From JBBIRG01 sp964410965 (GTDB lineage: Bacteria; CLD3; SB21; JBBIRG01), in assembly GCA_964410965.1 (NCBI GenBank), contig CAYPIY010000008.1:124001-188000 (forward strand): 64,000 nucleotides of DNA, read 5' to 3'. Below the pieces are notes generated by a model. The model saw only the letters and a program-made list of their open reading frames with translations, was not told the origin of the DNA and searched no databases. The position numbers and the translations under genes are program-made. Below are positions 7,669-18,100 of the stretch, piece by piece (position 1 is the stretch's first letter; each line of letters opens with the position of its first letter).

Positions 7669-8247
7669 CTAAATAATAATTTTCCCGACGCCAATGTTTG
7701 TAAACCATGGTACCTTCACAGTCTGGTTGGTCGCCGGATCTCTTAAAGTACGTGTTCCCGAAGCCCGGACAAAATCCATAGTGGTGACTATGACCTGGTA
7801 TTCGATGACATCTTCAGCGGTAATAATAATGGTTTGATCATCCTCGAACCCTTTGCCTTCAATGGATTTCCTGATTTTCGCGAGCTTTTCCTTCAGGCCG
7901 GTATAATCGTATTTTCCTTCGGCTGTTTTAGGTAAAGTCGGACCGCCCGTGGATTCTCCGCCCAGAATGGCTGAATTGCCCGCAATCGTTACTCCTTTTT
8001 CCGTGATAATCAGTTTTAAACCGATTCTTGGTTTTTCTTCTTTCGGTTTATCCTGCTTATCCGATGAGCTAGAACCTCCCTGAGCGCTCAATTGCGGCAA
8101 ATTTAACTCAATATAAGTATTCTTAACCATTTCCGAGCAACTGAGCAAAAGAGGAATCAAGATGCACATCATGTTCATGATAGGGCGCAAATCCAATTCC
8201 GTGCTTTCGACTTTTACACTTCTTCGAGCTGATGGTTTAAAAGCCAT
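7669..8247 (-). CDS. ExbD/TolR-type subunit with Asn in place of the proton-carrying Asp
   Basis: This is a 192-residue paralogue that begins MAFKPSA. Its transmembrane segment reads ELDLRPIMNMMCILIPLLL; alignment on the Pro of the family pattern P-L-I-D puts Asn25 (codon AAC) where ExbD/TolR/MotB have the essential Asp. The periplasmic domain has a Ser/Lys-rich insert (SSSSDKQDKPKEEKP) and a TolR-like fold. In E. coli ExbD the Asp is essential, so this subunit probably cannot carry protons itself and may be structural within a heteromeric ExbD pair. It lies between exbB (gap about 100 bases) and the Asp-containing exbD. Confidence 0.85.
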   Translation of the reverse strand: MAFKPSARRSVKVESTELDLRPIMNMMCILIPLLLSCSEMVKNTYIELNLPQLSAQGGSSSSDKQDKPKEEKPRIGLKLIITEKGVTIAGNSAILGGESTGGPTLPKTAEGKYDYTGLKEKLAKIRKSIEGKGFEDDQTIIITAEDVIEYQVIVTTMDFVRASGTRTLRDPATNQTVKVPWFTNIGVGKIII

Positions 8248-8347
8248 AACTCAAATCCTTATTTTAATTTTTTAAAGATCAACTATAACAAACTTTTAAT
8301 CCGTAAAAGATCAATAATCACTTTACAAACTATTGATATTACAGCGA

Positions 8348-9190
8348 TTACTTACTCTGTACTAATAAGTTGATCAGTTTGACCATGTGTTCGTCCATTT
8401 CATCGATGATTTTCGATGTTTTGGCCGTAATAATTGTATAAACAATGATTGAAGGAATAGCAATCGTAAGACCCCAGATGGTAGTCTGCATGGCGGCAGA
8501 GATACCGGATGCGAGGAAGAGGGCTTTTTTATCTTCAGGCATGGTAGGGCTACCGACGGCGGCGAACGCGAGAATCAGACCGTACACCGTACCCATCAGA
8601 CCGAACAACGTCGAAACGTTGGATAACATCGCGAGGAAACCGGAACGTTCGGTGAGTTTCGGAATAATTTCCAGAGTGCCTTCGTCAACCGCGTTCTGAA
8701 CGGCTCGGAAATCGAGCTGGCCGCCTTCACGTTCAGCGGCGCGCTTCAGACCGGCGAGAACGACGGAGGGCAGAGCTTTATCTTTGGCGGTTTCGCACAG
8801 TGCAATCGCTTTTTTCAGATTTCCGCCGGCAACGAGTTTGCGGATCTCGGCCATAAATTTCGGCGCGTCTACATTGGAACGGACAAAAATAAAATACAGA
8901 CGTTCCACCATGATTGATATCGCGAATACGCCGCACAGCGCGATGATCCACATGTAAATACTTCCGTCAACGCTCCACTTGAAGCTGTTGAAAAATTGAT
9001 CCATGAACACGCCAATACCGCTCTGTTCTTCTACGGGCGCGGCGGCCGCACCGCCTTCGGCTCCGCCTTCCTGCCAGAAAGACACATTGGAACCGGCATA
9101 AACTTCAGATGTCGTTACTGTTGACATCACCGCAAACATCAGCATTGATAATACAACGCTCAGCATCCCTAATGTCAAATACCTTTTCAT
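8348..9190 (-). CDS. MotA/TolQ/ExbB proton-channel family protein
   Basis: This is a 280-residue inner-membrane protein. An N-terminal signal-like helix and a periplasmic Gly/Ala/Glu-rich stretch (about 1-65) precede the ExbB core: TM about 80-102, a cytoplasmic domain (about 105-175) and two TMs containing NVSTLFGLMGTVYGLI and AAMQTTIWGLTIAIPSII, the family hallmark with the conserved pore-lining Thr. It forms the stator-like channel around the ExbD pair encoded next to it. AGGAGG is placed correctly for the ATG at 9190. The layout of one ExbB plus two ExbD matches AglR with AglQ and AglS of Myxococcus xanthus. Confidence 0.92.
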   Translation of the reverse strand: MKRYLTLGMLSVVLSMLMFAVMSTVTTSEVYAGSNVSFWQEGGAEGGAAAAPVEEQSGIGVFMDQFFNSFKWSVDGSIYMWIIALCGVFAISIMVERLYFIFVRSNVDAPKFMAEIRKLVAGGNLKKAIALCETAKDKALPSVVLAGLKRAAEREGGQLDFRAVQNAVDEGTLEIIPKLTERSGFLAMLSNVSTLFGLMGTVYGLILAFAAVGSPTMPEDKKALFLASGISAAMQTTIWGLTIAIPSIIVYTIITAKTSKIIDEMDEHMVKLINLLVQSK

Positions 9191-9288
9191 GAACGAAACC
9201 TCCTGTTATGTTCAAGATTGAAAAAGAAATTAACTAAAACCATATTCACGTCATTAAAAAAAGAACAGAAAAAAATCAAGGCGTGATT

Positions 9289-9316
9289 AATATACTATCT
9301 AATAAATTAAATGCAA
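9289..9316 (-). promoter_or_regulatory. Candidate sigma70-type promoter for exbB-exbD-exbD-agmX
   Basis: On the minus strand TTGCAT (9311-9316) and TATATT (9289-9294) are separated by 16 bases, about 100 bases upstream of the exbB start. They sit in a 170-base AT-rich spacer, the only sizeable gap within the locus. Confidence 0.4.
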
Positions 9317-9360
9317 GCATTTTTCTTTTTTAAAAAAGATGATCCGAGATGAAAACCGGA

Positions 9361-9834
9361 TCAATTCCGTTTACGCTTGATGATCTGGTCGATTTCGCCG
9401 AGATCAACGCGGTCGGGATTCAGCAATTCATATTTGTCAAAAAGGATCAGTTCCAGATACCTTTTCTTTATGTCCGGGACATAGGATTTCTGCCCGATGA
9501 CTTTCTCGATCTGAGGCGGCACCCGCTGAACAAAGAGAGAAACGCCCGGTCCCTCGATTTTTCCCTTGATGGTGGTTTTTCCGAAAAACTGAATCATTTC
9601 ACCTTTATAATAAACGACCAGAATGGGTCCTTTGGGGCCCTCTTCCTCTTTGACGGTATAAAGGTTCGGATCCGGCGGCAGCTGCGTTTCGACCACCACA
9701 ACGATATCCTCGCCCTGATCGTTCATGATGACTTCCATCTCCGGATGCTTGATTTCCTGGGCCTTGACGGAAGCGGATACCGCAAACGCGGTGAAGAACA
9801 GGACCGCCGTCAGAAAAAACAATTTGCTGTTCAT
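9361..9834 (-). CDS. Small exported protein of unknown function in the envelope-machine locus
   Basis: This is a 157-residue protein with a clear signal peptide (hydrophobic core about 4-20, cleavage near SVKAQ). The mature part is a compact alpha/beta-looking domain of 130 residues without Cys and ends in a basic IIKRKRN. No family was recognised. It lies 14 bases behind the giant TPR gene and 170 bases before exbB, so it is probably a periplasmic component of the same machine. In Myxococcus the comparable Glt cluster also encodes small periplasmic proteins, but no homology is claimed. Confidence 0.6.
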   Translation of the reverse strand: MNSKLFFLTAVLFFTAFAVSASVKAQEIKHPEMEVIMNDQGEDIVVVVETQLPPDPNLYTVKEEEGPKGPILVVYYKGEMIQFFGKTTIKGKIEGPGVSLFVQRVPPQIEKVIGQKSYVPDIKKRYLELILFDKYELLNPDRVDLGEIDQIIKRKRN

Positions 9835-9848
9835 TGATGTCTCCTTGA

Positions 9849-12800
9849 TTATCGTTGTGTCATGACGCGTCCCCGGCGGACCAGCGCCTTTTGCAGGGAC
9901 TTGCGTTCGGGCAGAGGCGGCTCGGCAAACTCGGCGGTGGCATCCTCCACTTCGGTCGCCTGCAGGTAGATACGGATTCCATGATGGTCTTTCCGGGATT
10001 CATTGTCGCGGACCGCGATCGCGAATATGTTCCGGCCCTGCATCAGGTTTTCCGCGAATAAATCGGTAATTTCCAGTGAATCACCCCTTGAATCTTCGGG
10101 TTCTGCGGTCGATGTATTGATAAACACGCCGTTCAGGTAGAATTCGTAATACCCGTCGCACGCGATATAAACCTTGCCGCTCTGGGGAATCCCGGGGATG
10201 TTAAAATTAAATCGGAAGTAAACGATCTTCGCGGTATCCAGCTGCCGTTTGATTTCGTCCTGTGTAAAAATGCGGCGCTGGAACGAAGTGTCCTGTATAA
10301 CCTGGAAGTCAGAGAAACGGATCCCTTTGTAATAATACGACTCGACTTCATCGATCGATGCCGAGTCTTTCGGCACAACGGATGCTGTATCCTTCGGAAC
10401 GGACTTCGATGTGGTATCGGCGGCCGCACTGCCGGTTGTATCCGCTGATCCTGAAGAATCCGTGGAGGATTTTATCGAGGATGTGTCAACGGTAATGACA
10501 TCCTTCTTTTTGATGAATTCAGGCAGAACGGGAACCTGATAGGTCTGGCCCAGTCCCAGCCATAACGGATAAGATTTGCTGGAATCGAGAATATCATGCG
10601 GAACGATTGCCGTCGCGGGAGGCGGAGCGGCAGGATACCAGTTCTTGTCGTTGAAATTCGGAGTCTGCCAGATTCCGTCATATACGTTGGAGGAATACCA
10701 GTCCGTATAGTTAGACGCGTATGAGTACGAAGTCGTTTTCAGTTTCAGGAGCTTCGCGTAATATTCATCGTATTTGCCCAGCAAGGCGAGAATTCTCTTC
10801 ACGTAGATATCGTCCGTCTTGGCGATATTCTCTCCCTCGGCGCCGTTCGGGTCCTGGACGAGATTCACCAGGCCAAGGTCAACGCAGGCGTTAAAGGTTT
10901 CCGTAAGAACGGTTCGCGCGTTTTCACGGCAGAAACCGGTAACCTGGCTGAAGGTTTCCATGGCGTCGGAGTAATGGACGAATTCCTCGTTTTCCTCGTT
11001 GGCGAAAAAAGTTTCCTGATATTTTTTGTTATAGAAATCGGCGGTATCCGCTTCCTGGTAACTCAGGCGTGCGAAATCATACGCGAAGGTCAGTTCCTCC
11101 CTGAGGATCTGGCGCGCGTCTTCGTCGAACATGTTGTTGTCTTTGGCCTGAGTCACGGAGCCTGTGTAAAGCTTGACCGATTGCGCGCTGAAATTCGGAG
11201 AGTACTGAGTCACGAAGACGTTCATCTGCGCCGGCAGGTCGTAAAACACGTCCCAGAAACCTTTTCTCGTTTTGGAATCGACGAAATTCTGTCCGGCGGC
11301 GGTCACGGTGCGGTAGTAGGTCGAAAGTTCGGAATATTTCTCCATGACCACAAATGAAAGCTTGGCGACTTCGGACGGAACGATCCCCGAAATTTTTACG
11401 ATATTCCTCCGGCATTCGTTGGCATACTTATCATTGATGCCGAGCGAATCCGCCTCTTTCAGCGCTTCCTGGAATCCGGTCGTGGCTTCCTTTGCGGCCG
11501 GTACGACCAGCTGGGTCAGAATCCCCTGCTTTTCGGCCACATAATCGATCGAGCCGTATTCCGCGATGATCGGAGCGTTCAGATAAGCGTCAAGAATCAG
11601 CTTGTTTGAATATGCCATGGCGTAAATGATGCGCGAAATCCTTGATTTTGACATGTCCCGGAACTGAATGGCCAGTTCCTTCTGCCGCTTGAGGGAATAT
11701 TCCTTTTCCTTGGCGGTCCTGCCTTCGAGAGTCCGCGCGATGATGATGTTTGCGGTATCCTTGTTCTTGATTTTCTTGTAGATCGAATCGGCGATCTGCT
11801 TTTCCTCATCCGCAAGCCGGACCAGGGCCTTTTCGAGGAAGTCATAGGAGTTCTTGTACTCCGTTACCGCGCCGCGGTACGCGTTGGACGCTCCTTTATA
11901 CACGTCTTTCTGGGCGAGCACCTGCTTGCCGAGGTTTTTCTTGTCATATTTGAATTCCTTGGTCTGCAAGGCATCCCCGAACTGTTCACGCACAAATCCA
12001 CGGTAATACGCGGCTTCATACGTCCGTATCTGCGCCATTTCGGTGATGCTTTCATATAGAGCAATCAGTTCCTTGACCAGGCCGAGTTTTTTATCCTCTT
12101 TCTTGTCGACATTGGGCATCTTCAGCTGGAGCTTGGTGAATTCCTCGTATTTCAGTTTGCCCAGCTCGTACAGGGACTCGGAAGAGAAAAACTTGTTATA
12201 GTCCAGTTTCTGCCGTTTCAGGTCGTCGCTTTTTTGTTTGGCTTTGTTGAACGCATCGATGGCCTCCACGCGCCGGTTACGGGTAAGGTGATTGATGCCG
12301 ATGCGGTAATAGGATTCGACGTTCCGCTTGTCATTCGGGTACAGACGGGCAAAGTCCTCATATTTTTTGTAGGCGCGTTCTTCCTCGTTAACCTTAAACA
12401 GCAGTTTCGCGATTCCGTAATCCATTTCCTGGGTGTATTCGGATTTAGGATACAGCCTGACGAATTTCTCGCTCAGGCGGATAGCTTCATAATTGAGCTG
12501 TTTAGATTTCAGGGTATCCTCGACGAGATCCGCCCGGCTGGCAGCCTGTTCCATGTAATATTCGGCGTTATACATCACGATCATGGCATTGATTTTTCCC
12601 TCATCTTCGGAAAAATTCGGATAGCGGTCGACAAGTTTTTCGCCGAACTTGGATGCCGATTCAAACTCTTTCATTTCGGCCAGAAGATACTGCACGTTGT
12701 AAAGCGCGTTGGGTGCGAATTTGGAACCGGGGAAGGTATCCGCGTAGGCCGTAAAACCGGAAACCGCCCGTTTCAGTTCTTTGGATTTGATATACTCATC

Positions 12801-15119
12801 GGATGCGTTGTACATAGCGGTCGCCACGTCTTCCTGCTTGGAATACTGCAGTTTACGGCCTTCTTCAAACGCGCGCTGGTATTCCCTTGCCGCTTTGGCC
12901 GGTTCCTTTCTCGCTTTGAAATCATCGGCATGCTTGAAGATCGAGACGAAGATCACCTGTACGGCGTTTGTTTTTTGTTCGCTCGTCGACGTCGGGTTTT
13001 CATATATCCTGCGCGCCACGATCTCCGAACTCCGGTAATCCTTCCTGTCATAATAGGTCTGCATGAGGTACTTTTCGGAGACATTCACCTTATCGCTGAA
13101 AGGATACCGGTTTACGATGGTATTGAAATACTGGCTGGACCTCCGGAAATTATTGTGGTCATAATAGATAGCTCCGGCCTGTGCCAGGAAATCGGGCGTC
13201 TTTTTGCCGGGATTGCCCAAAACGGGTTCCGGATTTTCGAGCGAGTCCACGGGAAACATCTGGACGGTATCGGGAAAGAGCCTCGCGTAATTGTCGATCG
13301 CATCGATCAGCTTTTCCTCCGACGGCAGCAGGGCCAGAACGCTGTCGCTCGGGATATTCGCCGGTTTCTTGTAGGGCGACGCCTTATAGAGCGAATCGGC
13401 AATCACGTATGCGTTGACCGCCGACCGGTACCGGTACGTATCGTACGGATAAGTGGTCGCCACCTTGATATAATTTTCATACGCCGAATCGAGAAGCCCG
13501 AAGAAGGTGTACTGGATCAGGGCGAGGTTGTAATGGAACTTATACGCGAAGGTATCGACCGGGAAGTAACTGATGAATTGCTGGCTGTAATTCATCGCGA
13601 TCCGCCAGTTTTCCTTGTCCATGGTGATCTGGGCTTCGTCGTAATAATACAGAATGTTATCCACCAGCACGTCGCGGGCAAGCTTATTGCCGTAGCGGAT
13701 CTGTTCCTGGTCGGACTGGGCCAGGGACCATTCGCTGTTGGGCTTATAGGCCTCGTAGAGCTTGAATCGGTGTACGATCATACTGTCGCGGAGACTTTTC
13801 TTTTTCGCCATATCCGTCGCACCGTTGAGCAGACGCTCATAAATATCGATCACACGCTTTTCGGCGTAGGGCGAACGCCAGTTCATCGGATATACGGCGA
13901 TCATTTCATTGTAGGCAAAAGTGGCCAGCGTGTCTTTTTGTTCCATGTAATAGGATTCGCCGAGGGACCACATGATTTCGGGAGCGTATCGTTTGTGATT
14001 GAGTTTGGCCTCGTCGATGTAGCTTCGGATCAGGCGGTATCCGCCCTCGTTGGTTCCCTGCGCAAGGTCGATCTGCTCCGCCCAGCGGTTGAAACTGATG
14101 CCGATGTAGGTGATCGCCTCCACGTCCAGTTCCTGGGGCCCCAGATTGTACCGTTTTGCGGAGTCCACGTCATCCACAAGATAGGTGAAATAACTGATCG
14201 CCTGGGGATAATTGCTCAGCCGGTAGTGGGTCCACGCCAGCTGGTAGACGGCTTCCTGGAACCGGGCGGACTGGGGATAATCGAGCACCTTGCTGTAATT
14301 CTTGATCGCTTTGTTGAGATCGTCATCGCCGCCTTTCGCGAAATAATAGGCGCCGATCCGGTTGTAGGATTCAGCGGCGTATTTGCTGTCGGGGAAGCGG
14401 CGGGCAAGATCCTCATAATATTTCAGCGCTTCTTTCTGGCGCCGTTCGCCCTCGCGGGCCCATCGTCCGTCGGATTCTTCCCAGGTCAGCTCGCGGCTTT
14501 TCAGCTGTTTGCCCTCCTGTTCCTTGATGAACGCAAGGTTGTACATGGCGTCCACCACATAGGGGCTTTCCGGAAAATTATCCACCAGCTGCTGAAAGGT
14601 CTTCGCGATATCGACATAATCCATTTCAGGATCCTGCAGGAGCTGGGGCATGGGCAGATTATTCAGCGCGTCTTCTATGGCTTTTTCGTCCTTTCCCTCG
14701 CTGATGAGCTTAAGACGGTAATTTTCCTTTTCCTCATCGGCTTTTTTCTGCCGTTTGACGTTCTCCTTATATATGGAATCCAGCAGTATCACGTGCCGGT
14801 CCTCCATGACGCTGAACAGGTATTCGGCACGCTGAAGCAGCACCAGCGCCGTTGTGGCCGAACTCCGGTCGTGTTTCTCCAGGTATTCCTTGCTTTGCCT
14901 GAGACCCTTGTCCAGCAACAGGAGGCGTTCGTCTTCGAGCCTGGACTTCTTCTGTTCAAGTTCCTCTTTCAGCTGCAGTAGGTCTTCGCTGGAGATGGCT
15001 TCAAGCGCCGATGTGTCCAGCCCGTTTCCGGAACCGGACTGTGCGCGGATGCCGGCCGATCCCAACCCGGTCAGCAAAGTAAAAAAAACCATCGGCAGAA
15101 CGCGCGTATAAAAACTCAT
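9849..15119 (-). CDS. Giant exported TPR protein with C-terminal carbohydrate-binding-like jelly roll
   Basis: This 1756-residue protein has a signal peptide (MSFYTRVLPMVFF..., cleavage near GIRAQ). From about residue 100 to 1100 there are successive TPR or TPR-like units with the usual spacing of Tyr, Ala and Pro (for example FPDSKYAAESYNRIGAYYF, FPGSKFAPNALYNVQYLLAE, YPNDKRNVESYYRIGINHL). A helical region follows. The last 350 residues contain two half-domains (WYSSNVYDGIWQTPNFND and YFRFNFNIPG...CDGYYEFYLNG...GRNIFAIAVRD) resembling galactose-binding jelly rolls, split by a Ser/Thr/Asp linker. The ATG at 15119 follows AGGG. The protein is probably a periplasmic scaffold linking the motor to the outer membrane or cell wall. 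The frame extends to 15233, but those residues are not signal-like. Confidence 0.82.
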   Translation of the reverse strand: MSFYTRVLPMVFFTLLTGLGSAGIRAQSGSGNGLDTSALEAISSEDLLQLKEELEQKKSRLEDERLLLLDKGLRQSKEYLEKHDRSSATTALVLLQRAEYLFSVMEDRHVILLDSIYKENVKRQKKADEEKENYRLKLISEGKDEKAIEDALNNLPMPQLLQDPEMDYVDIAKTFQQLVDNFPESPYVVDAMYNLAFIKEQEGKQLKSRELTWEESDGRWAREGERRQKEALKYYEDLARRFPDSKYAAESYNRIGAYYFAKGGDDDLNKAIKNYSKVLDYPQSARFQEAVYQLAWTHYRLSNYPQAISYFTYLVDDVDSAKRYNLGPQELDVEAITYIGISFNRWAEQIDLAQGTNEGGYRLIRSYIDEAKLNHKRYAPEIMWSLGESYYMEQKDTLATFAYNEMIAVYPMNWRSPYAEKRVIDIYERLLNGATDMAKKKSLRDSMIVHRFKLYEAYKPNSEWSLAQSDQEQIRYGNKLARDVLVDNILYYYDEAQITMDKENWRIAMNYSQQFISYFPVDTFAYKFHYNLALIQYTFFGLLDSAYENYIKVATTYPYDTYRYRSAVNAYVIADSLYKASPYKKPANIPSDSVLALLPSEEKLIDAIDNYARLFPDTVQMFPVDSLENPEPVLGNPGKKTPDFLAQAGAIYYDHNNFRRSSQYFNTIVNRYPFSDKVNVSEKYLMQTYYDRKDYRSSEIVARRIYENPTSTSEQKTNAVQVIFVSIFKHADDFKARKEPAKAAREYQRAFEEGRKLQYSKQEDVATAMYNASDEYIKSKELKRAVSGFTAYADTFPGSKFAPNALYNVQYLLAEMKEFESASKFGEKLVDRYPNFSEDEGKINAMIVMYNAEYYMEQAASRADLVEDTLKSKQLNYEAIRLSEKFVRLYPKSEYTQEMDYGIAKLLFKVNEEERAYKKYEDFARLYPNDKRNVESYYRIGINHLTRNRRVEAIDAFNKAKQKSDDLKRQKLDYNKFFSSESLYELGKLKYEEFTKLQLKMPNVDKKEDKKLGLVKELIALYESITEMAQIRTYEAAYYRGFVREQFGDALQTKEFKYDKKNLGKQVLAQKDVYKGASNAYRGAVTEYKNSYDFLEKALVRLADEEKQIADSIYKKIKNKDTANIIIARTLEGRTAKEKEYSLKRQKELAIQFRDMSKSRISRIIYAMAYSNKLILDAYLNAPIIAEYGSIDYVAEKQGILTQLVVPAAKEATTGFQEALKEADSLGINDKYANECRRNIVKISGIVPSEVAKLSFVVMEKYSELSTYYRTVTAAGQNFVDSKTRKGFWDVFYDLPAQMNVFVTQYSPNFSAQSVKLYTGSVTQAKDNNMFDEDARQILREELTFAYDFARLSYQEADTADFYNKKYQETFFANEENEEFVHYSDAMETFSQVTGFCRENARTVLTETFNACVDLGLVNLVQDPNGAEGENIAKTDDIYVKRILALLGKYDEYYAKLLKLKTTSYSYASNYTDWYSSNVYDGIWQTPNFNDKNWYPAAPPPATAIVPHDILDSSKSYPLWLGLGQTYQVPVLPEFIKKKDVITVDTSSIKSSTDSSGSADTTGSAAADTTSKSVPKDTASVVPKDSASIDEVESYYYKGIRFSDFQVIQDTSFQRRIFTQDEIKRQLDTAKIVYFRFNFNIPGIPQSGKVYIACDGYYEFYLNGVFINTSTAEPEDSRGDSLEITDLFAENLMQGRNIFAIAVRDNESRKDHHGIRIYLQATEVEDATAEFAEPPLPERKSLQKALVRRGRVMTQR

Positions 15120-15157
15120 AATAATAATCCCTGTGAAAGGTTGAATATTCATCCTGT

Positions 15158-18100
15158 TTATGCGGCGGATCCCGGCTTTCGCCGGTATATGTTCATCCCC
15201 AAACGTTCTTTCGTATGCATCGTGAACTGACAACGCAAGAAGTATTCTGCATAAGCGCTAAGATCAACGGTCTCCGGACGGGATACCGAAAGCGTTCCGG
15301 CCCCATGATCGGCATAAGGGGATTCAGTGTTTTCATCGGTCGTCGTAGTATCGGAAACCGAATGATCGTCATGGGTTCCGGCGCCTGTGGATGTAGTGTC
15401 CGTCCCGGCGCCTGCGGATGTAGTATCCGTTCCGGCGTCTTTATGATCCGTTCCCCCTTCCTCGATCGTTTCTTTTGTTCCTGTCGAAACGGAATCCCCC
15501 GGGGTTTCCTTTGTTCCGGCAGAGGCGCTGTCAGCGGATCCGGTGCCTGTTTCACCGGTTTCTTCCATGTCATCCATGTACATATCCTCATCGCCGGACC
15601 CTTCCTCCGACTTTTTCTTCTTTTCTTTACCCTCGAGAGTGTCTACGACGGTAATCACCTCCAGCTGAATGTCTTTGTATTCAAACGGATCGTTTTCGGG
15701 CTGTTCGGATTCCTTGCCCTCGAAATATTCCTTGTCAAAAAACTGCTTCTGGGAGGAACGCATTTCTTTCAGTTCCTTGTCACGGATTTCCTGTTCCTTG
15801 AGTTTGATTTCCTCTTCCAGTTTCGCGATCTTGGTTTCATAATTTTTGCGCCGGGTAATTAGAATGTTGTCAATCTGAGTTATGGCCCTTCCGAGATCCT
15901 GTATATTTTCGGTTTTGGTTGTATTGATCACATAAGTAATATTGTTCTTGCCATAAATCGCGAAATCGCCCCAAAGGCTCAGATCGGAATAGCTTTCAAT
16001 GGTCGGCTGAGCCCCGATCATGATTTCATAATCGCATATCTGGTTGTAGATATCAATCAGTCTGTTCTTGTAATGCGACAGTTTGAGCTGGGATTCCAGC
16101 CGGTTCTGCTGTTCAGCCTGCTTGATCATCTGTTCGACGCTGGAAATCTGGAACAGGACCTGTTCTTTTTCCCTTCCGGCTTTCTCCCTGAGGATATTCA
16201 TTTTTTTGTTTCGCGCCTCGATTTCGCTTGCAATACGCGCCATGCGGTGCTGCGTAAAATACGCCTGCATCTCGATGTTGCTGTAATTGTCAAAACTGAC
16301 GGAAGCGAACTCGTTACCGATGATATCCTGAAGGGATTTGTCCACATAGTTCGATCCCGCGATCTTTTTCAGCGTTTTAATGTCAAGAATCCCGATGGAA
16401 TTGATCCACGCCTCGTGCTCGGTCAGCTGGGTCATGTTTTGATTCAGTTCACGGAGCTGCAGCTGTAACCGGCCCGCCTCGTCGTCCTGATTCGCCCTCT
16501 TCGCGTTATCCAGAGCATACTGGGTGGTGCTGATCTGACCGGAAAGCTGTTCCTTCTGCAGGGCAATTCTGTCCTTGGCTTCCTTGACAATCTGGTTGCG
16601 TCTGGCGATGGCGCCGCTGTCCGAAACCGATTGTCCCGTGATGATGAACTGGCTTGATTGTTCCAGCCCAAGCGCCTCAATGCGCTCAATAAGCCGGTTG
16701 ATTTGTTTTTGAATTTTCTTCACAAGCAGCAAGTTCTTGGCTTCCTCGGCATCCTTCAATTTCCCCTGTGCAATCCTCAACTGGCTTACCAGTTCACCAA
16801 GGTAATGGTATAACCGGGTATTTCTGGGATTATCCTCGACAGCTTTGGCAAATCCGTTGTTTGAAGTAGACAGGGTAAGTAATTCAAAAATGGTGTTATA
16901 CCTCATGAAGCTGACGGTATCCTTCCGGACCGCCGCGATTTGCCTGGCCTCATTGAGATCCGCGACAATGTTATAAGCTGAATCCCTTTCCGCAATGAAG
17001 TCATCGGAGATATATTTCGCTTCCATGGCCGTGGCGACGAAGTTATAGGATTCAATCGCGATCAGTTCCCTTTCACGGTCGGTCAGGTTCGGATCAAGAA
17101 CATCGATATTCCCCCGAAGGGTTTTGGCCTCGTAGATGTATTCGGAAGCCGGATAATTCCGGATCAGGGAATCGATGAACATGCGAGAGGTATCGATATT
17201 GTTGTCCTTGAACGACGACCATGCGACCGTGAGCAGGGCCAGGTCATGGATTTCGGAGTCTTCCCTGATTTGCCGCAGGTTCGGGTAAACGGATCTCATT
17301 TTCTGGCCGTTCAGCGCCTGCTCAAACTGGATAAAAGCGATTTTCATCCTCGCAATATCCACCATCTGACGATGCTGTTCCTGATTCGGGGTTTTGGAGC
17401 TGATTTTCTGGTCGACGACTTTCTGGAAAAAATCGATAGCGTTGTAATAATCCTCCCGGTTCGCGTAGCAATGCCCGGTCATGAAAAGTGACGCATTATA
17501 ATATTTCGAACTCGTGGGGATTTTCGCGAACACATCCTTCGCTTTCATGTAATCGGATGCGTCGAAAAACGTAAGACCTGCCATGAAAATCATCCGGTCA
17601 TAGTGTTCCTGATTCTTTGACTGACGAGTGACCCTGGTTTCAAAATCCCCGAGATATTTGTTCATTTTCGGGCGGTCGGTGCGTATATAGGCAATGCCGA
17701 ATAATTTCGTAAATGCTTTTTCCGTATATTTGGAGGACGGATATTCGGCAATGACTTTTGAAAATGTCGTCTCGGCATTGTCCATATCCCCCATCTGAAA
17801 ATAGCATTCAGCCAGGTAATAGAGGACATCATCCCATTCCTTATACTGTTCCGTGTAGGTATTCAGGATATCGGTGAAGCCTATCACCGCCGTCTCATAT
17901 TCCTGCTGCAGGTAACGGACAAACGCCGCTTTAAGCTGGGCCTGAAGCATTCTCCGGGTATCGCTCTCTCCGCCCATTTTCAGAAGCTGGTCCCGGAGTT
18001 TCACACCCTTCATCCGGGTCAGTTCATATTCTTTGGCGTACACCCTCTCATAATTGGTAGTCATGGTCCGGATCGTATTGTCATCGATCGAGTCCGTTGC

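Noticed and set aside
12234..14981. A 915-codon open frame on the plus strand
   Set aside because: It lies wholly antisense to the giant TPR gene, has no ribosome site and its product shows a repetitive hydrophobic pattern produced by the complementary codons of the TPR gene.
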